In this document: positions 52,874 to 62,962 of the stretch, piece after piece
How positions within the stretch are numbered: the first letter of the stretch is position 1
Layout of the letters: every line of letters begins with the position of its first letter
Assembly (NCBI GenBank): GCA_900316395.1
Contig: ONCT01000002.1
Location: forward strand, 1 to 64,000
Direction: 5' to 3'
DNA: 64,000 bases
From: an uncultured Lachnospiraceae bacterium
GTDB lineage: Bacteria > Bacillota > Clostridia > Lachnospirales > Lachnospiraceae
Notes under the pieces: generated by a model
What the model saw: the letters and a program-made list of their open reading frames with translations, nothing else
Database searches by the model: none
Told to the model about the DNA's origin: nothing
Translations under genes and position numbers: made by a program

Positions 52874-54538
52874 TTATTTTGGCAACTTAAATGAACTCTT
52901 AAGAGACACTATCCTATTAAATACTGGCGCACCCTCAACCGAATCCTTAGAATCTACAACGAAGAATCCCTGTCTTACGAACTGGAATCTGTCGTATATC
53001 TTAGCGTCCTTAACAGATGGCTCAATATAGCAATCCTTAAGAACAGTAAGAGAGTTAGGATTTACATTCACATTTCCGTTCTCATCCTTAACACCCTTCT
53101 CTTCATCAACTAGATTCTCATATAAGCGAACTGTCGCCTTAAAGCATTCCTTAGCGCACACCCAGTGAATTGTTCCCTTGACCTTACGACCGTCAGGACT
53201 GTTACCACCCTTAGATGCAGGGTCATAGGTACAGTGAATTACGCTAACTTCACCATTCTTGTCAGTCTCATAGCTTGTACATGTTACGAAATACGCATTC
53301 ATCAGGCGCACCTCGTTACCTGGGTACAATCTAAAATATTTCTTAGGCGGCTCTATCATAAAATCATCACGATTAATATATAGCTCCTTGCCAAATGGAA
53401 TCTGTCTACTTCCAAGCTCAGGATTCTCCATATTGTTAGGAGCCTCAAGCATCTCAACATCATCACCTGGATAATTATCAATAACAAGCTTAACTGGGTC
53501 AAGCACAGCCATTACACGAGGCGCCTTCATCTTAAGGTCTTCCCTGATACAATACTCAAGCATTGCATAATCTACTGAAGAATTAGACTTAGACACACCA
53601 CATAATTCCACGAACTTCTCAATTGATTCTGGTGTATAACCACGACGACGAAGTGCCGCAATTGACACAAGTCTTGGGTCATCCCAGCCATCAACAATTC
53701 CGTCTTCCACAAGCTTCTTAATATATCTCTTACCTGTAACAACATTAGTAAGATACATCTTGGCGAACTCTATCTGTCTTGGTGGGCGCTCAAACCCAAC
53801 CTCTCTTACAACCCAGTCATAAAGAGGTCTGTGGTCTTCGAATTCGAGGGTACATATAGAATGAGTTACGCCCTCAATAGCATCCTCAATTGGATGAGCA
53901 AAATCATACATAGGGTAAATGCACCATTTATCACCAGTATTGTGATGTGTAAGATGAGCAACGCGATAGATAATTGGGTCTCTCATATTGATATTAGGGG
54001 AACTCATATCTATCTTGGCGCGAAGCACCTTGCTTCCATCTTCATATACCCCATTCTTCATCTCCTCGAAGAGCTTCAGATTCTCTTCAACACTTCTGTC
54101 AGAATATGGATCCTTCTTACCAGGAGATTCTAATGTGCCACGATACTCTCTAATCTCATCAGCATTAAGGTCAGACACATAAGCCTTGCCATCCTTAATT
54201 AGCTTAACCGCAGCTTCGTACATTTGGTCGAAATAGTTAGAAGCGAAGTACAGATGGTCCTCCCAATCTGCTCCCAGCCACATAATATCTTCCTTAATTG
54301 AATCAACGAATTCAGTCTTCTCCTTGGTAGGATTAGTATCGTCGAATCTCATATGAAATGTTCCATTATATTTCTTCGCTAATCCGTAGTTGAGAAGAAT
54401 TGATTTGGCATGTCCTATGTGAAGATATCCATTAGGCTCAGGTGGAAATCTTGTAACCACCTCGTTATAGACACCTTCCTCTAAGTCCTTCTCAATTTCT
54501 CTTTCTATAAAATTCTTAGATACGTTTTCGTTTTCCAT
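52874..54538 (-). CDS. glnS: Glutaminyl-tRNA synthetase
   Basis: ATG 54538 ([16 protein letters not shown]) has an AGAGGAA site and gives 554 residues. [17 protein letters not shown] is the class I HIGH motif and [13 protein letters not shown] the KMSKS-like loop; the C-terminal beta-barrel anticodon domain ([14 protein letters not shown]) is complete. It charges tRNA-Gln with glutamine directly. Many Bacillota lack it and use the GatCAB route, so Clostridia with GlnRS are a recognised subset. An inverted repeat lies just upstream. Confidence 0.96.
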   Translation of the reverse strand: MENENVSKNFIEREIEKDLEEGVYNEVVTRFPPEPNGYLHIGHAKSILLNYGLAKKYNGTFHMRFDDTNPTKEKTEFVDSIKEDIMWLGADWEDHLYFASNYFDQMYEAAVKLIKDGKAYVSDLNADEIREYRGTLESPGKKDPYSDRSVEENLKLFEEMKNGVYEDGSKVLRAKIDMSSPNINMRDPIIYRVAHLTHHNTGDKWCIYPMYDFAHPIEDAIEGVTHSICTLEFEDHRPLYDWVVREVGFERPPRQIEFAKMYLTNVVTGKRYIKKLVEDGIVDGWDDPRLVSIAALRRRGYTPESIEKFVELCGVSKSNSSVDYAMLEYCIREDLKMKAPRVMAVLDPVKLVIDNYPGDDVEMLEAPNNMENPELGSRQIPFGKELYINRDDFMIEPPKKYFRLYPGNEVRLMNAYFVTCTSYETDKNGEVSVIHCTYDPASKGGNSPDGRKVKGTIHWVCAKECFKATVRLYENLVDEEKGVKDENGNVNVNPNSLTVLKDCYIEPSVKDAKIYDRFQFVRQGFFVVDSKDSVEGAPVFNRIVSLKSSFKLPK

Positions 54539-54566
54539 TGAATTCCTCTTTTCATTATTTCTAGTT

Positions 54567-54586
54567 ATGTACATTAAAATGTACAT
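54567..54586. promoter_or_regulatory. Perfect 9-bp inverted repeat upstream of glnS
   Basis: ATGTACATT and AATGTACAT separated by two bases, 28 bases before the glnS start and after the rhomboid-like gene. It could be an operator or a small terminator stem. Confidence 0.4.
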
Positions 54587-54621
54587 CTAATTATGCACCT
54601 TGAAAATGTGCGTTTTACCTT

Positions 54622-55617
54622 CTATTTCTTATGCATATGAGTGTATATATGCTCCTGACAATATTCATAATTGCCATTACATTTTGAACAAAATCTAAAT
54701 GTCATATTAGGGTCTGTAATATCAGTCCTTCCGCAGATTGCACATTTGTGTCTTGCTACAGGCTGATTCTTACTCCTGTTAGGATTAGATGTGCTCTGCT
54801 GTTCACTACCTGTCCCATTAAACGGTCTGAACCCAGCGCCACCACCATTAGAATGATAGCCGTTCTTCGTTCTTCTCGTATTGGCATTACGACCTCTTGC
54901 ACCAAATGGCGACCAGTTAGAAGAACTATTTCCAGCAGACGACGAATTAAAGTTACGAGTTGTAAGCCAGAACAGTCCAAAGTTAAAGAGTGATGCAACA
55001 ATCATAATACATACAATCCAGTTATGGCTTATAAGATTAACAACAACCTCATATCCAGTAATAACCGCATATATTAATGCCATCCATTTCATCTTAATTG
55101 GAATGATGAACATAAATAGAACCTGCATATTAGGATAGCATAATGCAAATGCTAAGAATATGGACATATTAAGATAATTAGTACTAACATAATTGCCAAT
55201 TCCTATTACCTGCCCTGCATCGCCAGCTAATCCAACATAAATAGCATATCCGATAAATGCTCCAATCACTGTAAATATTACACCACCGAACATATATAGG
55301 TTGAACTTAAATGCTCCCCATGTTGCTTCTAATGTGTTTCCTAACTGATAATAGAAGAACATCATAATAAGCATGAAGAATATTCCCATAAAACCGCTTC
55401 CTGAAGAAGGAGGCATAAGTACCCATGTTATTAATCTCCATAATTGCAGATTATGAATAATATAATATGGCTCTAATGTAAGATAGCTTAGTAGGTTAAC
55501 ACCTGCAAGACGAGATACAAGCATCAACAGATATCCTATGGCGTATCCAATTAGAAAATAATTAATAAGATGAGGAATAGCATATTTCCCCAGTTTTCTT
55601 TCCATTTTGTATAACAT
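54622..55617 (-). CDS. Rhomboid-like membrane protein with C-terminal zinc finger
   Basis: The 331 residues have six hydrophobic segments with a rhomboid/Derlin-like layout (LWRLITWVLMPP corresponds to the conserved WR in loop 1, EATWGAFKFNLYMFG to later parts). The catalytic GxSG serine is not seen, so it is probably a pseudoprotease. The tail is Asn/Ser/Gly-rich and ends with a zinc finger: CAICGRTD, then CSKCNGNYEYCQEH. Such proteins may bind membrane clients. AAAGGTGAA precedes ATG 55617. Confidence 0.72.
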   Translation of the reverse strand: MLYKMERKLGKYAIPHLINYFLIGYAIGYLLMLVSRLAGVNLLSYLTLEPYYIIHNLQLWRLITWVLMPPSSGSGFMGIFFMLIMMFFYYQLGNTLEATWGAFKFNLYMFGGVIFTVIGAFIGYAIYVGLAGDAGQVIGIGNYVSTNYLNMSIFLAFALCYPNMQVLFMFIIPIKMKWMALIYAVITGYEVVVNLISHNWIVCIMIVASLFNFGLFWLTTRNFNSSSAGNSSSNWSPFGARGRNANTRRTKNGYHSNGGGAGFRPFNGTGSEQQSTSNPNRSKNQPVARHKCAICGRTDITDPNMTFRFCSKCNGNYEYCQEHIYTHMHKK

Positions 55618-55651
55618 AAATTCACCTTTTATTTCTAATTACTATTTCCTT

Positions 55652-58600
55652 CTATGAGTTAACTGCTTTCTTCAATTCTTCCTCTTCATCTCTGTTAAGA
55701 TTCTTCATGGCAGTTGATAACATAAGCTTAATTCTATTAAGCTGGTTAACCTCAGATGCTCCAGGGTCATAATCGATGGCTACAATGTTAGCTGTAGGAT
55801 TCATATGACGAAGCTTCTTGATAACACCTTTACCAACAATATGATTAGGCAGACAACCAAATGGCTGAATACATACAATATTAGATGCACCAGACTCGAT
55901 TAACTCTAACATTTCACCTGTAAGGAACCAGCCCTCACCAGTCTGATTACCTGTTGATACTACAGCCTCTGCTGCCTTAGCAAGGTCCTCAATGTGTGCA
56001 GGTGGGTCGAATCTTTCACTTTCTTCAAATGCTATTCTTGCTTCCTTGCGAAGCCACTCGAAGAATTTAATTCCGTAATTACTAATCCTCTTACTCTTCT
56101 TACTCATTCCAAGATTCTCTTCCTTGAAATTATTGTTATAGAAGCAATATAGCAAGAAATCAGTAAGGTCAGGAACTACTGGCTCGGCACCTTCCTGCTC
56201 AAGTAAGTCTGCCAAATGATTGTTAGCAGCAGGCAGGAACTTAACAAGAATCTCACCAACAATACCAACACGAGGCTTCTTAATATCAAGAATAGGAAGT
56301 GTATCGAAATCTTTGATTACATCTCTAATCATTTTCTTGTACTTAGAGTGTGATACATATCCATCCTTCGTTACAAAATCAATGATTTTCTTCTTCCATT
56401 TCTCATGAAGCTCATCAGTAGAACCTGGAATAGCCTCATAAGGTCTGATTCTGTAAATACAACGGAGGAATATATCGCCGAATATAAGGGCGTACAAACC
56501 TCTTTGTATAAGACTTGGTGTAAGCTTAAATCCAGGATTGCTCTCTAATCCACTTAGGTTAATTGAGATAACTGGAATCTCTGGATGGCCTATCTTAGCT
56601 AAGGCTCTTCTAATGAATCCAATGTAGTTACTTGCTCTACATCCACCACCTGTCTGAGAGATTAGTACTGCTGTCTTAGACAAGTCATACTCTCCACTTG
56701 TAATAGCTGTCATAATCTGACCTACAACAATAAGTGATGGGTAGCAGGCATCATTATTAACAAACTTAAGTCCTACATCAACACATGTCCTTGCAGGTAC
56801 ATCAGGAATAACAAGCTTATATCCTGCTGCATTGAAGGCAGGCTCGATTAACTCGAAATGGAATGGTGCCATCTGAGGAGCGATGATTGTATATTCGCTC
56901 TTCATAGCCTTGGTAAATATTCTTCTATTGTAATTAGCAGGCACAATCTCTCTCTCCTGCTTATTCTTCTCACGAACTCTAATTGCAGCAAGAAGTGACC
57001 TAATTCTAATTCTTGCAGCACCAAGGTTATTAACCTCGTCAATCTTAAGACAGGTATAAATCTTACCTGAATCTGTAAGTATATCAGCAACACAGTCAGT
57101 TGTAACAGCATCAAGTCCACAACCGAATGAATTAAGCTGAATCAAGTCAAGATTCTCTGTCTTCTTAACATAGTTAGCAGCTGCGTACATTCTTGAATGG
57201 AACATCCACTGATCCATAACGATAAGTGGTCTTTCCACATTTCCAAGATGAGAGATAGAATCCTCTGTAAGTACAGCAATGCCATAAGAATTAATAAGCT
57301 CTGGGATACCATGGTTAATCTCAGGGTCAACATGGTATGGTCTTCCTGCAAGAACAATTCCTCTCTTACCAGTCTCTTCAAGATACTTAAGTACCTCTTC
57401 ACCCTTGTTAGTCATGTCCGCTCTGAAGGCATTCTGCTCAGCCCATGCTTTAGCTGCGGCTCCCCTTACTTCATTACCAGTAATGTCAGGGAACTCATTC
57501 TTGAAGACCTTAACTAACTGATTTGTTAGTATCTCCTCTGACGAAAATGCCATGAAAGGATTAAGGAATCTTACCTTGCCTGCAGTAATCTCATCCACGT
57601 TATTCTTAATATTTTCAGCATAAGAAGTAACAATTGGACAATTGTAATGGTTGTTAGAATCAGGGAACTCATTCCTCTCGTATGGAATACAAGGATAGAA
57701 TATGAAATCCACTTCCTTATTAATTAACCATTGTACATGACCATGAGCAAGCTTGGCTGGATAACACTCTGACTCACTTGGGATTGACTCGATTCCAAGC
57801 TCATAGATTTTCCTGTTAGAGCGAGGTGACAATACCACCCTAAAGCCCAACTCCTTGAAGAAGGTTGCCCAATATGGATAATTCTCATATAGATTAAGTA
57901 CTCTTGGAATACCAACGCTTCCACGAGGAGCCTGCTCACCCTGAAGTGGTGGATACGCAAATAATCTCTTGTACTTATATTCGTACAGGTTAGGGATGTT
58001 GTCCTTGTTCTTCTCCTTACCAAGTCCTCTCTCACATCTGTTACCTGTGATGAACTGTCTGTCACCTGAGAACTTGTTAATTGTAAGAAGACAATGGTTA
58101 TTACAATTCTGACATCTTGTAAGACTTGTCTTAAATGTCAAATTATTAATCTCTTCAATAGAAAGAGTTGTAGTTGTTGGATTCTCTTCGTAGCGCTCCT
58201 TGGCAATAAGAGCCGCACCGAAAGCTCCCATAATACCAGCAATATCAGGTCTGATTGCCTCAACACCAGATATCTTCTCGAAGCTTCGAAGAACTGCGTC
58301 GTTATAGAAGGTTCCACCCTGTACAACAACATTTTCACCAAGGTCAGATGCATCAGATAACTTAATAACCTTAAACAAAGCATTCTTAATTACAGAGTAA
58401 GCAAGACCTGAAGAAATATCGGCTACGCTGGCGCCCTCCTTTTGTGCCTGCTTAACCTTAGAATTCATGAATACTGTACATCTAGTACCAAGGTCAATTG
58501 GATGCTTGGCAAATAAAGCTTCCTTGGCAAAATCTCTTACAGAATAGTTAAGGGACTTAGCAAATGTCTCTATAAATGAACCACATCCTGATGAACATGC

Positions 58601-59935
58601 TTCATTAAGCTGAACGGAATCAACTGTGTTGTTCTTAATCTTAATACATTTCATATCCTGACCACCAATGTCAAGGATACAGTCAACCTTAGGATTGAAA
58701 TGTGCAGCGGCGTAGTAATGTGCAACCGTCTCAACCTCACCATCATCAAGCATAAGGGCAGACTTAAGGAGTGCCTCACCATAGCCTGTTGAGCAGGAAT
58801 GAACAATAGATGCTTCCTCAGGAAGTAGCTCGTAAATCTCCTTCATAGCCTTAATACATGTATTAAGTGGGCTACCATTATTGTTGTCGTAGAATGAGTA
58901 TAGAAGGCCACCATCCTCATCAACGAGAGCAACCTTAGTTGTTGTAGAACCTGCGTCGATTCCAAGATAGCAATTGCCCTTGTATGACTTGATATCAGAA
59001 GTCTTGACATGATTGCTGCCATGTCTCTTAGTGAACTCCTCATATTCCTTATCGTCCTTGAAGAGAGGCTCCATTCTGGCAACCTCGAATTCCATAACGA
59101 TGTCAGAATCAAGCTTCTCTAAGATAGATTCTAACTCTGTATAGCTCTCCTTCTTGCAATTAAGGGCAGAACCAATTGCAGCAAACAAATGGGAATTGTC
59201 AGGGGCAATTACATGCTCATCGTCAAGCTTCAATGTTCTTATAAATGTCTCTTTTAATTGGTCTAGGAAATGAAGTGGACCACCAAGGAATGCAACATGA
59301 CCTCTAATAGGCTTACCACAGGCTAGACCTGAAATTGTCTGATTAACAACAGCCTGAAAAATAGATGCTGACAAGTCTTCTCTTGTGGCACCCTCATTGA
59401 TAAGCGGCTGAATATCCGTCTTCGCGAAAACACCACATCTTGCAGCTATTGGATAAATTGCTTTATAACTCTTAGCATATTCATTAAGACCACTGGCATC
59501 TGTCTGAATAAGTGAAGCCATCTGGTCAATAAAGGAACCTGTACCACCGGCACAGATACCATTCATTCTCTGCTCTACATTACCATTTTCAAAATAAATA
59601 ATCTTGGCATCCTCACCACCAAGCTCAATGGCAACATCAGTCTTAGGAGCATAGAAAGTAAGTGCAGTAGATACAGCAATAACCTCCTGCACAAATGGAA
59701 TCTCAAGATGCTTAGCAAGTGTAAGTCCACCTGAACCTGTAATCATAGGCATAACCTTAATAGGTCCTGTAACCTTATACGCCTTCTTAAGCAAGTCTTG
59801 CAGAGTCTCTCTAATATTGGCAAAATGTCTCTCATAATCTGAGAATAACAGCTTGTCATTTTCATCAAGAACGGCTACCTTAACCGTTGTTGAACCTATA
59901 TCAATTCCAAGTTTATGTAATGTATTTGAACTCAT
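55652..59935 (-). CDS. Acyl-CoA dehydratase activase family protein (BcrA/BadF plus HgdB-like)
   Basis: ATG 59935 ([23 protein letters not shown]) has an AAAGGATT site; 1427 residues. Two ASKHA ATPase modules stand in tandem: the first with [10 protein letters not shown] and [12 protein letters not shown], the second with [10 protein letters not shown] and [12 protein letters not shown]; each cysteine would bind a [4Fe-4S] cluster between subunits. A CxxC...C segment ([11 protein letters not shown]) and DUF2229/HgdB-like regions follow. In 2-hydroxyglutaryl-CoA dehydratase systems the activase passes ATP-driven electrons to the dehydratase. The long fused form is widespread in Clostridia, and its true substrate is unknown. 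It has its own promoter. Confidence 0.9.
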   Translation of the reverse strand: MSSNTLHKLGIDIGSTTVKVAVLDENDKLLFSDYERHFANIRETLQDLLKKAYKVTGPIKVMPMITGSGGLTLAKHLEIPFVQEVIAVSTALTFYAPKTDVAIELGGEDAKIIYFENGNVEQRMNGICAGGTGSFIDQMASLIQTDASGLNEYAKSYKAIYPIAARCGVFAKTDIQPLINEGATREDLSASIFQAVVNQTISGLACGKPIRGHVAFLGGPLHFLDQLKETFIRTLKLDDEHVIAPDNSHLFAAIGSALNCKKESYTELESILEKLDSDIVMEFEVARMEPLFKDDKEYEEFTKRHGSNHVKTSDIKSYKGNCYLGIDAGSTTTKVALVDEDGGLLYSFYDNNNGSPLNTCIKAMKEIYELLPEEASIVHSCSTGYGEALLKSALMLDDGEVETVAHYYAAAHFNPKVDCILDIGGQDMKCIKIKNNTVDSVQLNEACSSGCGSFIETFAKSLNYSVRDFAKEALFAKHPIDLGTRCTVFMNSKVKQAQKEGASVADISSGLAYSVIKNALFKVIKLSDASDLGENVVVQGGTFYNDAVLRSFEKISGVEAIRPDIAGIMGAFGAALIAKERYEENPTTTTLSIEEINNLTFKTSLTRCQNCNNHCLLTINKFSGDRQFITGNRCERGLGKEKNKDNIPNLYEYKYKRLFAYPPLQGEQAPRGSVGIPRVLNLYENYPYWATFFKELGFRVVLSPRSNRKIYELGIESIPSESECYPAKLAHGHVQWLINKEVDFIFYPCIPYERNEFPDSNNHYNCPIVTSYAENIKNNVDEITAGKVRFLNPFMAFSSEEILTNQLVKVFKNEFPDITGNEVRGAAAKAWAEQNAFRADMTNKGEEVLKYLEETGKRGIVLAGRPYHVDPEINHGIPELINSYGIAVLTEDSISHLGNVERPLIVMDQWMFHSRMYAAANYVKKTENLDLIQLNSFGCGLDAVTTDCVADILTDSGKIYTCLKIDEVNNLGAARIRIRSLLAAIRVREKNKQEREIVPANYNRRIFTKAMKSEYTIIAPQMAPFHFELIEPAFNAAGYKLVIPDVPARTCVDVGLKFVNNDACYPSLIVVGQIMTAITSGEYDLSKTAVLISQTGGGCRASNYIGFIRRALAKIGHPEIPVISINLSGLESNPGFKLTPSLIQRGLYALIFGDIFLRCIYRIRPYEAIPGSTDELHEKWKKKIIDFVTKDGYVSHSKYKKMIRDVIKDFDTLPILDIKKPRVGIVGEILVKFLPAANNHLADLLEQEGAEPVVPDLTDFLLYCFYNNNFKEENLGMSKKSKRISNYGIKFFEWLRKEARIAFEESERFDPPAHIEDLAKAAEAVVSTGNQTGEGWFLTGEMLELIESGASNIVCIQPFGCLPNHIVGKGVIKKLRHMNPTANIVAIDYDPGASEVNQLNRIKLMLSTAMKNLNRDEEEELKKAVNS

Positions 59936-59973
59936 AATAATCCTTTCTATAATCACATACACACGTATTCATA

Positions 59974-60002
59974 ATTATAGAATAGTATTAGGATAGTTTC
60001 AA
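59974..60002 (-). promoter_or_regulatory. Promoter of the activase gene
   Basis: -35 TTGAAA (59997-60002), 17 bases, -10 TATAAT (59974-59979), 39 bases upstream of the activase ATG. Confidence 0.75.
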
Positions 60003-60073
60003 CACATAAAATGCCTAATAAAGTTGACAGGTAGACGGTCCTTTTGTTACATTTCCCAAGTTATAAAAATATC

Positions 60074-60132
60074 TTAGCAGGCAAAACCTGCACGCTCATA
60101 CAGAAAATCGCGTCGCAGGTTTTGGCTGCTAA
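60074..60132 (-). repeat. Hairpin H7 with conserved GCGATTTTCT loop
   Basis: TTAGCAGGCAAAACCTGC (60074) pairs with GCAGGTTTTGGCTGCTAA (to 60132), 17 of 18 bases. The loop is GACGCGATTTTCTGTATGAG on the minus strand. It starts five bases past the gtfB stop on the transcript and is followed by GATATTTTTAT, so it may end the accessory Sec operon. Stem core CAAAACCTGC is shared with H4. Confidence 0.85.
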
Positions 60133-60137
60133 ATCAT

Positions 60138-61475
60138 CTAAATTATATAACTATCAGGACTCTCTGACAGCGCATGGCCTCTTTGGATATCAAGGTCTTC
60201 ATCCCAGTCAGCTTTATTAGCGCAGACTTTCCTAATCATTTCAATCATATCTTCATAATCATCTATCTTGAATCGATTAGCCTTCGCAACATAATTAATA
60301 TTATGAATTGTCTCATCAAATGCGAATATTAGCTGGTTATTAAGGAACGCTCTGTTTACCGCATTAACAATCTCATTTTCTCTGTTGATGTCAAGGTAGA
60401 TATCACATTTTCCATATAAATCATCTATCCGCTCACTGGTAATAGTAGGATATAGCGATACGTTATCGTACTTGCCTAAAGAAAGCAGCTTCGATGACAT
60501 CTCGGTAAGAGCACCAATGAAAAAATGCACATCACTAAGGGCTTCAATAAAGTCAATAATGTGCTCAACCTTATCAGAGTTAGTTAGGATTAGTGCATTC
60601 TTCCTGCGCTTGGTATTACGAGCATAAGGATACACATATCCCTTGCATTTGACGATTGATTCAGGCACGCCGAGCTCAACTAATGCATCATATGCGTCCT
60701 TCTTCTGAACATATACGCTGCCAACTCTTGTGGCTCTTCCATCAATAATGTACTGCATATTGCCAGGGATATCGTCCCTTCTGTACTCCTGCCAGAACAG
60801 GACATCCGACTTGTTATTCTCCTCTAGCATGTTAGATACGAAGAAAGGTATGCCAAGGGAATTAATGAAAAGCCTTGTATTATCCAGGCCTCGCTCCTTA
60901 AGATAATACATTACGAAATCAGCCTTGCTTTTGAATATCATTACCCTCTCTTTGTAATTTAAGATAATATCGTTAGTGACATAGTCCTCCACAATTATCT
61001 CACGATTCTTAGAATCAAAGTAGGACTTTAAGATTATCTTCTGCTTTTTGTCAAATGTGGCTCTAGCATAAAGTGTGCCGAATCTGTTGTAGTAATCACA
61101 GCTTCTGACAACTCCATTATCATCAAGCCATTCCACGCAGCGAACGATTCTCGTATTAGTCGGAATGGAATAGAACATCCTGGCCCTAAGCTTATTCAAA
61201 TCATGGATTTCACCTGAGTTATTGGTACTTGATATTTCCCAAAAATCAGGCACATCTATCTCATTAAAATACTTAGACTTGCCCTTCTTCTTGAACCCGC
61301 CTAAGAAATATTCATACATGGAATCTACGCCCTCTGGCAAGAAACCATCATCATTAATAACCACAACATTACAAGGAATACCTGCAGTAACAAATGAATT
61401 ATGAAGATTCTTACTCTCTATATGATATGCATCAAATAATAATGTTATTTCTTCTGGTTTATTACATTTTCCCAC
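60138..61475 (-). CDS. gtfB: Accessory Sec glycosylation chaperone GtfB
   Basis: The 445 residues match GtfB: LHNSFVTAGIPCNVVVINDDGFLPEG near residue 25 is the family N-terminus, followed by long beta-meander parts (RIVRCVEWLDDNGVVRSCDYYNRFG) and a GT-B-like second half without catalytic residues. GtfB helps GtfA add GlcNAc to serine-rich surface adhesins. A GTG start at 61475 with an AGGTGA site overlaps the end of gtfA by 31 bases. It is the last gene of the locus. Confidence 0.88.
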   Translation of the reverse strand: MGKCNKPEEITLLFDAYHIESKNLHNSFVTAGIPCNVVVINDDGFLPEGVDSMYEYFLGGFKKKGKSKYFNEIDVPDFWEISSTNNSGEIHDLNKLRARMFYSIPTNTRIVRCVEWLDDNGVVRSCDYYNRFGTLYARATFDKKQKIILKSYFDSKNREIIVEDYVTNDIILNYKERVMIFKSKADFVMYYLKERGLDNTRLFINSLGIPFFVSNMLEENNKSDVLFWQEYRRDDIPGNMQYIIDGRATRVGSVYVQKKDAYDALVELGVPESIVKCKGYVYPYARNTKRRKNALILTNSDKVEHIIDFIEALSDVHFFIGALTEMSSKLLSLGKYDNVSLYPTITSERIDDLYGKCDIYLDINRENEIVNAVNRAFLNNQLIFAFDETIHNINYVAKANRFKIDDYEDMIEMIRKVCANKADWDEDLDIQRGHALSESPDSYII

Positions 61476-62944
61476 TTCCTAATCACCTCGCTTGTAAGGT
61501 ATTTCTCAGCAACAACATATGACTTGTCACTGAAACTACTTAGGTCATCATGACTAAACAACCTTACGATTCTGTCTGCTAATAGATTAATCTTATCCTT
61601 ATCCTCTAAGCTGTCATCAATATCAATAAGATATCCATTCTCACCCTCTTCAATAAATGTCTGGTTACCATATCTGACATTGAAGCCTATAATAGGTAGT
61701 CCTGATGATACCGCTTCAAGAAGCGTCAATCCGAAGCCTTCACTTGTTGAACCAGACAGATACGCTTCATAGTTAATATACACATCTGTCAGGTCCTGCT
61801 GTCCCATTAAATGTACATATTCTTCAGCTCCAACTTCCTCTATTGCTTTCTTTATATCCTCTTCACATGCGCCTTTGCCATAGATATCTAAGGATACATC
61901 ATCAATGTCTTCTCTCGCCTTGGCAACAGCTCTTACAAGCCATTCAACATGCTTCTCATTTGCCAGTCGAGATGCAGTAATCATACTGTGTTTTTTACGC
62001 TTTTTGTCCGGATACTTTAACTCATCAACACTTCCTACAGGAATTGTAATTATGTTAGGCTCAACCCCTTTATATTCTAAGAACTGCTCACGAAGCAGAA
62101 TATTCTGCGCATCAGTAGCAGTAACATAAAAGTCAATATATTTATTCTGCGAAAAGGAATACTCGTAGAAATTATTCCAAAGTATATTCTCCTCATTGGT
62201 TCCGCTCTCACTAAAGTGATCTGCGTGAATAACAACACCAATTCTGGCAGGCTTTGCATTCATAATAATAGCCTGACCAATGCCTGTAGTTCTGTCAATA
62301 AGCACAATATCTCTCTTGGTAAGCTTCAGGCTTCTAACCATATACCCTACTAATTCTTCCTTGGAGTATAGTATGGTATCCTTCATTCGAAACATTACAC
62401 TATCGCCATCAATCACCTGCTCAAAAGCGACTGTTCCATCAGTATTGAAAAACCTTCTAAGATATAGATGGGCCTTGTTATCAAGTGGAGCATAATATTC
62501 AGAGAACACCCTGCCATAGGAATAATAATCCTTCCTTACAAGACATCCCTCTGACACCCTCTCAACTCTGTGAAGCAAGTCGGATTCCTCATCCACAAGA
62601 TACGCCGTATAGAAATTACCTTTTCCAGGGAAGACATATTTTGCCACCTTCCCATCCCTTGAAAATGTATATTCTTCCCCTTCAATATCCTTCTCTAAAT
62701 CCTTCAAAGTAATGGTTACAGGGGCAGTCTTAAAGTCAGTAAAATACTGATACATCCATATTACTTCACTATCAAGAAATCCAATATTATCACTTAGATG
62801 TTCAATATTGTCCCGCACAAATACATCTGTGAAAATGAACTTGCATGGAGCGCCAATCTGCCTAAAAATATTGGCTCTGTAGCTTTGAGCATATTCCACA
62901 CCAGAACTGGCCCAGCCAAGTCCAAGATTAAAACTATATATCAT
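61445..62944 (-). CDS. gtfA: Accessory Sec glycosyltransferase GtfA
   Basis: This 499-residue GT4/GT-B enzyme starts MIYSFNLGLGWASSGVEYAQ, the GtfA N-terminus. The C-domain has MITASRLANEKHVEWLV, VDELKYPDKKRKK and the sugar-nucleotide motif AYLSGSTSEGFGLTLLEAVSSG with its EX7E glutamates. With GtfB it transfers GlcNAc from UDP-GlcNAc to Ser/Thr of the substrate adhesin in the cytosol. AAGGAGG precedes ATG 62944. It follows secA2 by 18 bases. Confidence 0.92.
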   Translation of the reverse strand: MIYSFNLGLGWASSGVEYAQSYRANIFRQIGAPCKFIFTDVFVRDNIEHLSDNIGFLDSEVIWMYQYFTDFKTAPVTITLKDLEKDIEGEEYTFSRDGKVAKYVFPGKGNFYTAYLVDEESDLLHRVERVSEGCLVRKDYYSYGRVFSEYYAPLDNKAHLYLRRFFNTDGTVAFEQVIDGDSVMFRMKDTILYSKEELVGYMVRSLKLTKRDIVLIDRTTGIGQAIIMNAKPARIGVVIHADHFSESGTNEENILWNNFYEYSFSQNKYIDFYVTATDAQNILLREQFLEYKGVEPNIITIPVGSVDELKYPDKKRKKHSMITASRLANEKHVEWLVRAVAKAREDIDDVSLDIYGKGACEEDIKKAIEEVGAEEYVHLMGQQDLTDVYINYEAYLSGSTSEGFGLTLLEAVSSGLPIIGFNVRYGNQTFIEEGENGYLIDIDDSLEDKDKINLLADRIVRLFSHDDLSSFSDKSYVVAEKYLTSEVIRKWENVINQKK

Positions 62945-62962
62945 ATAATCCTCCTTATTCCC

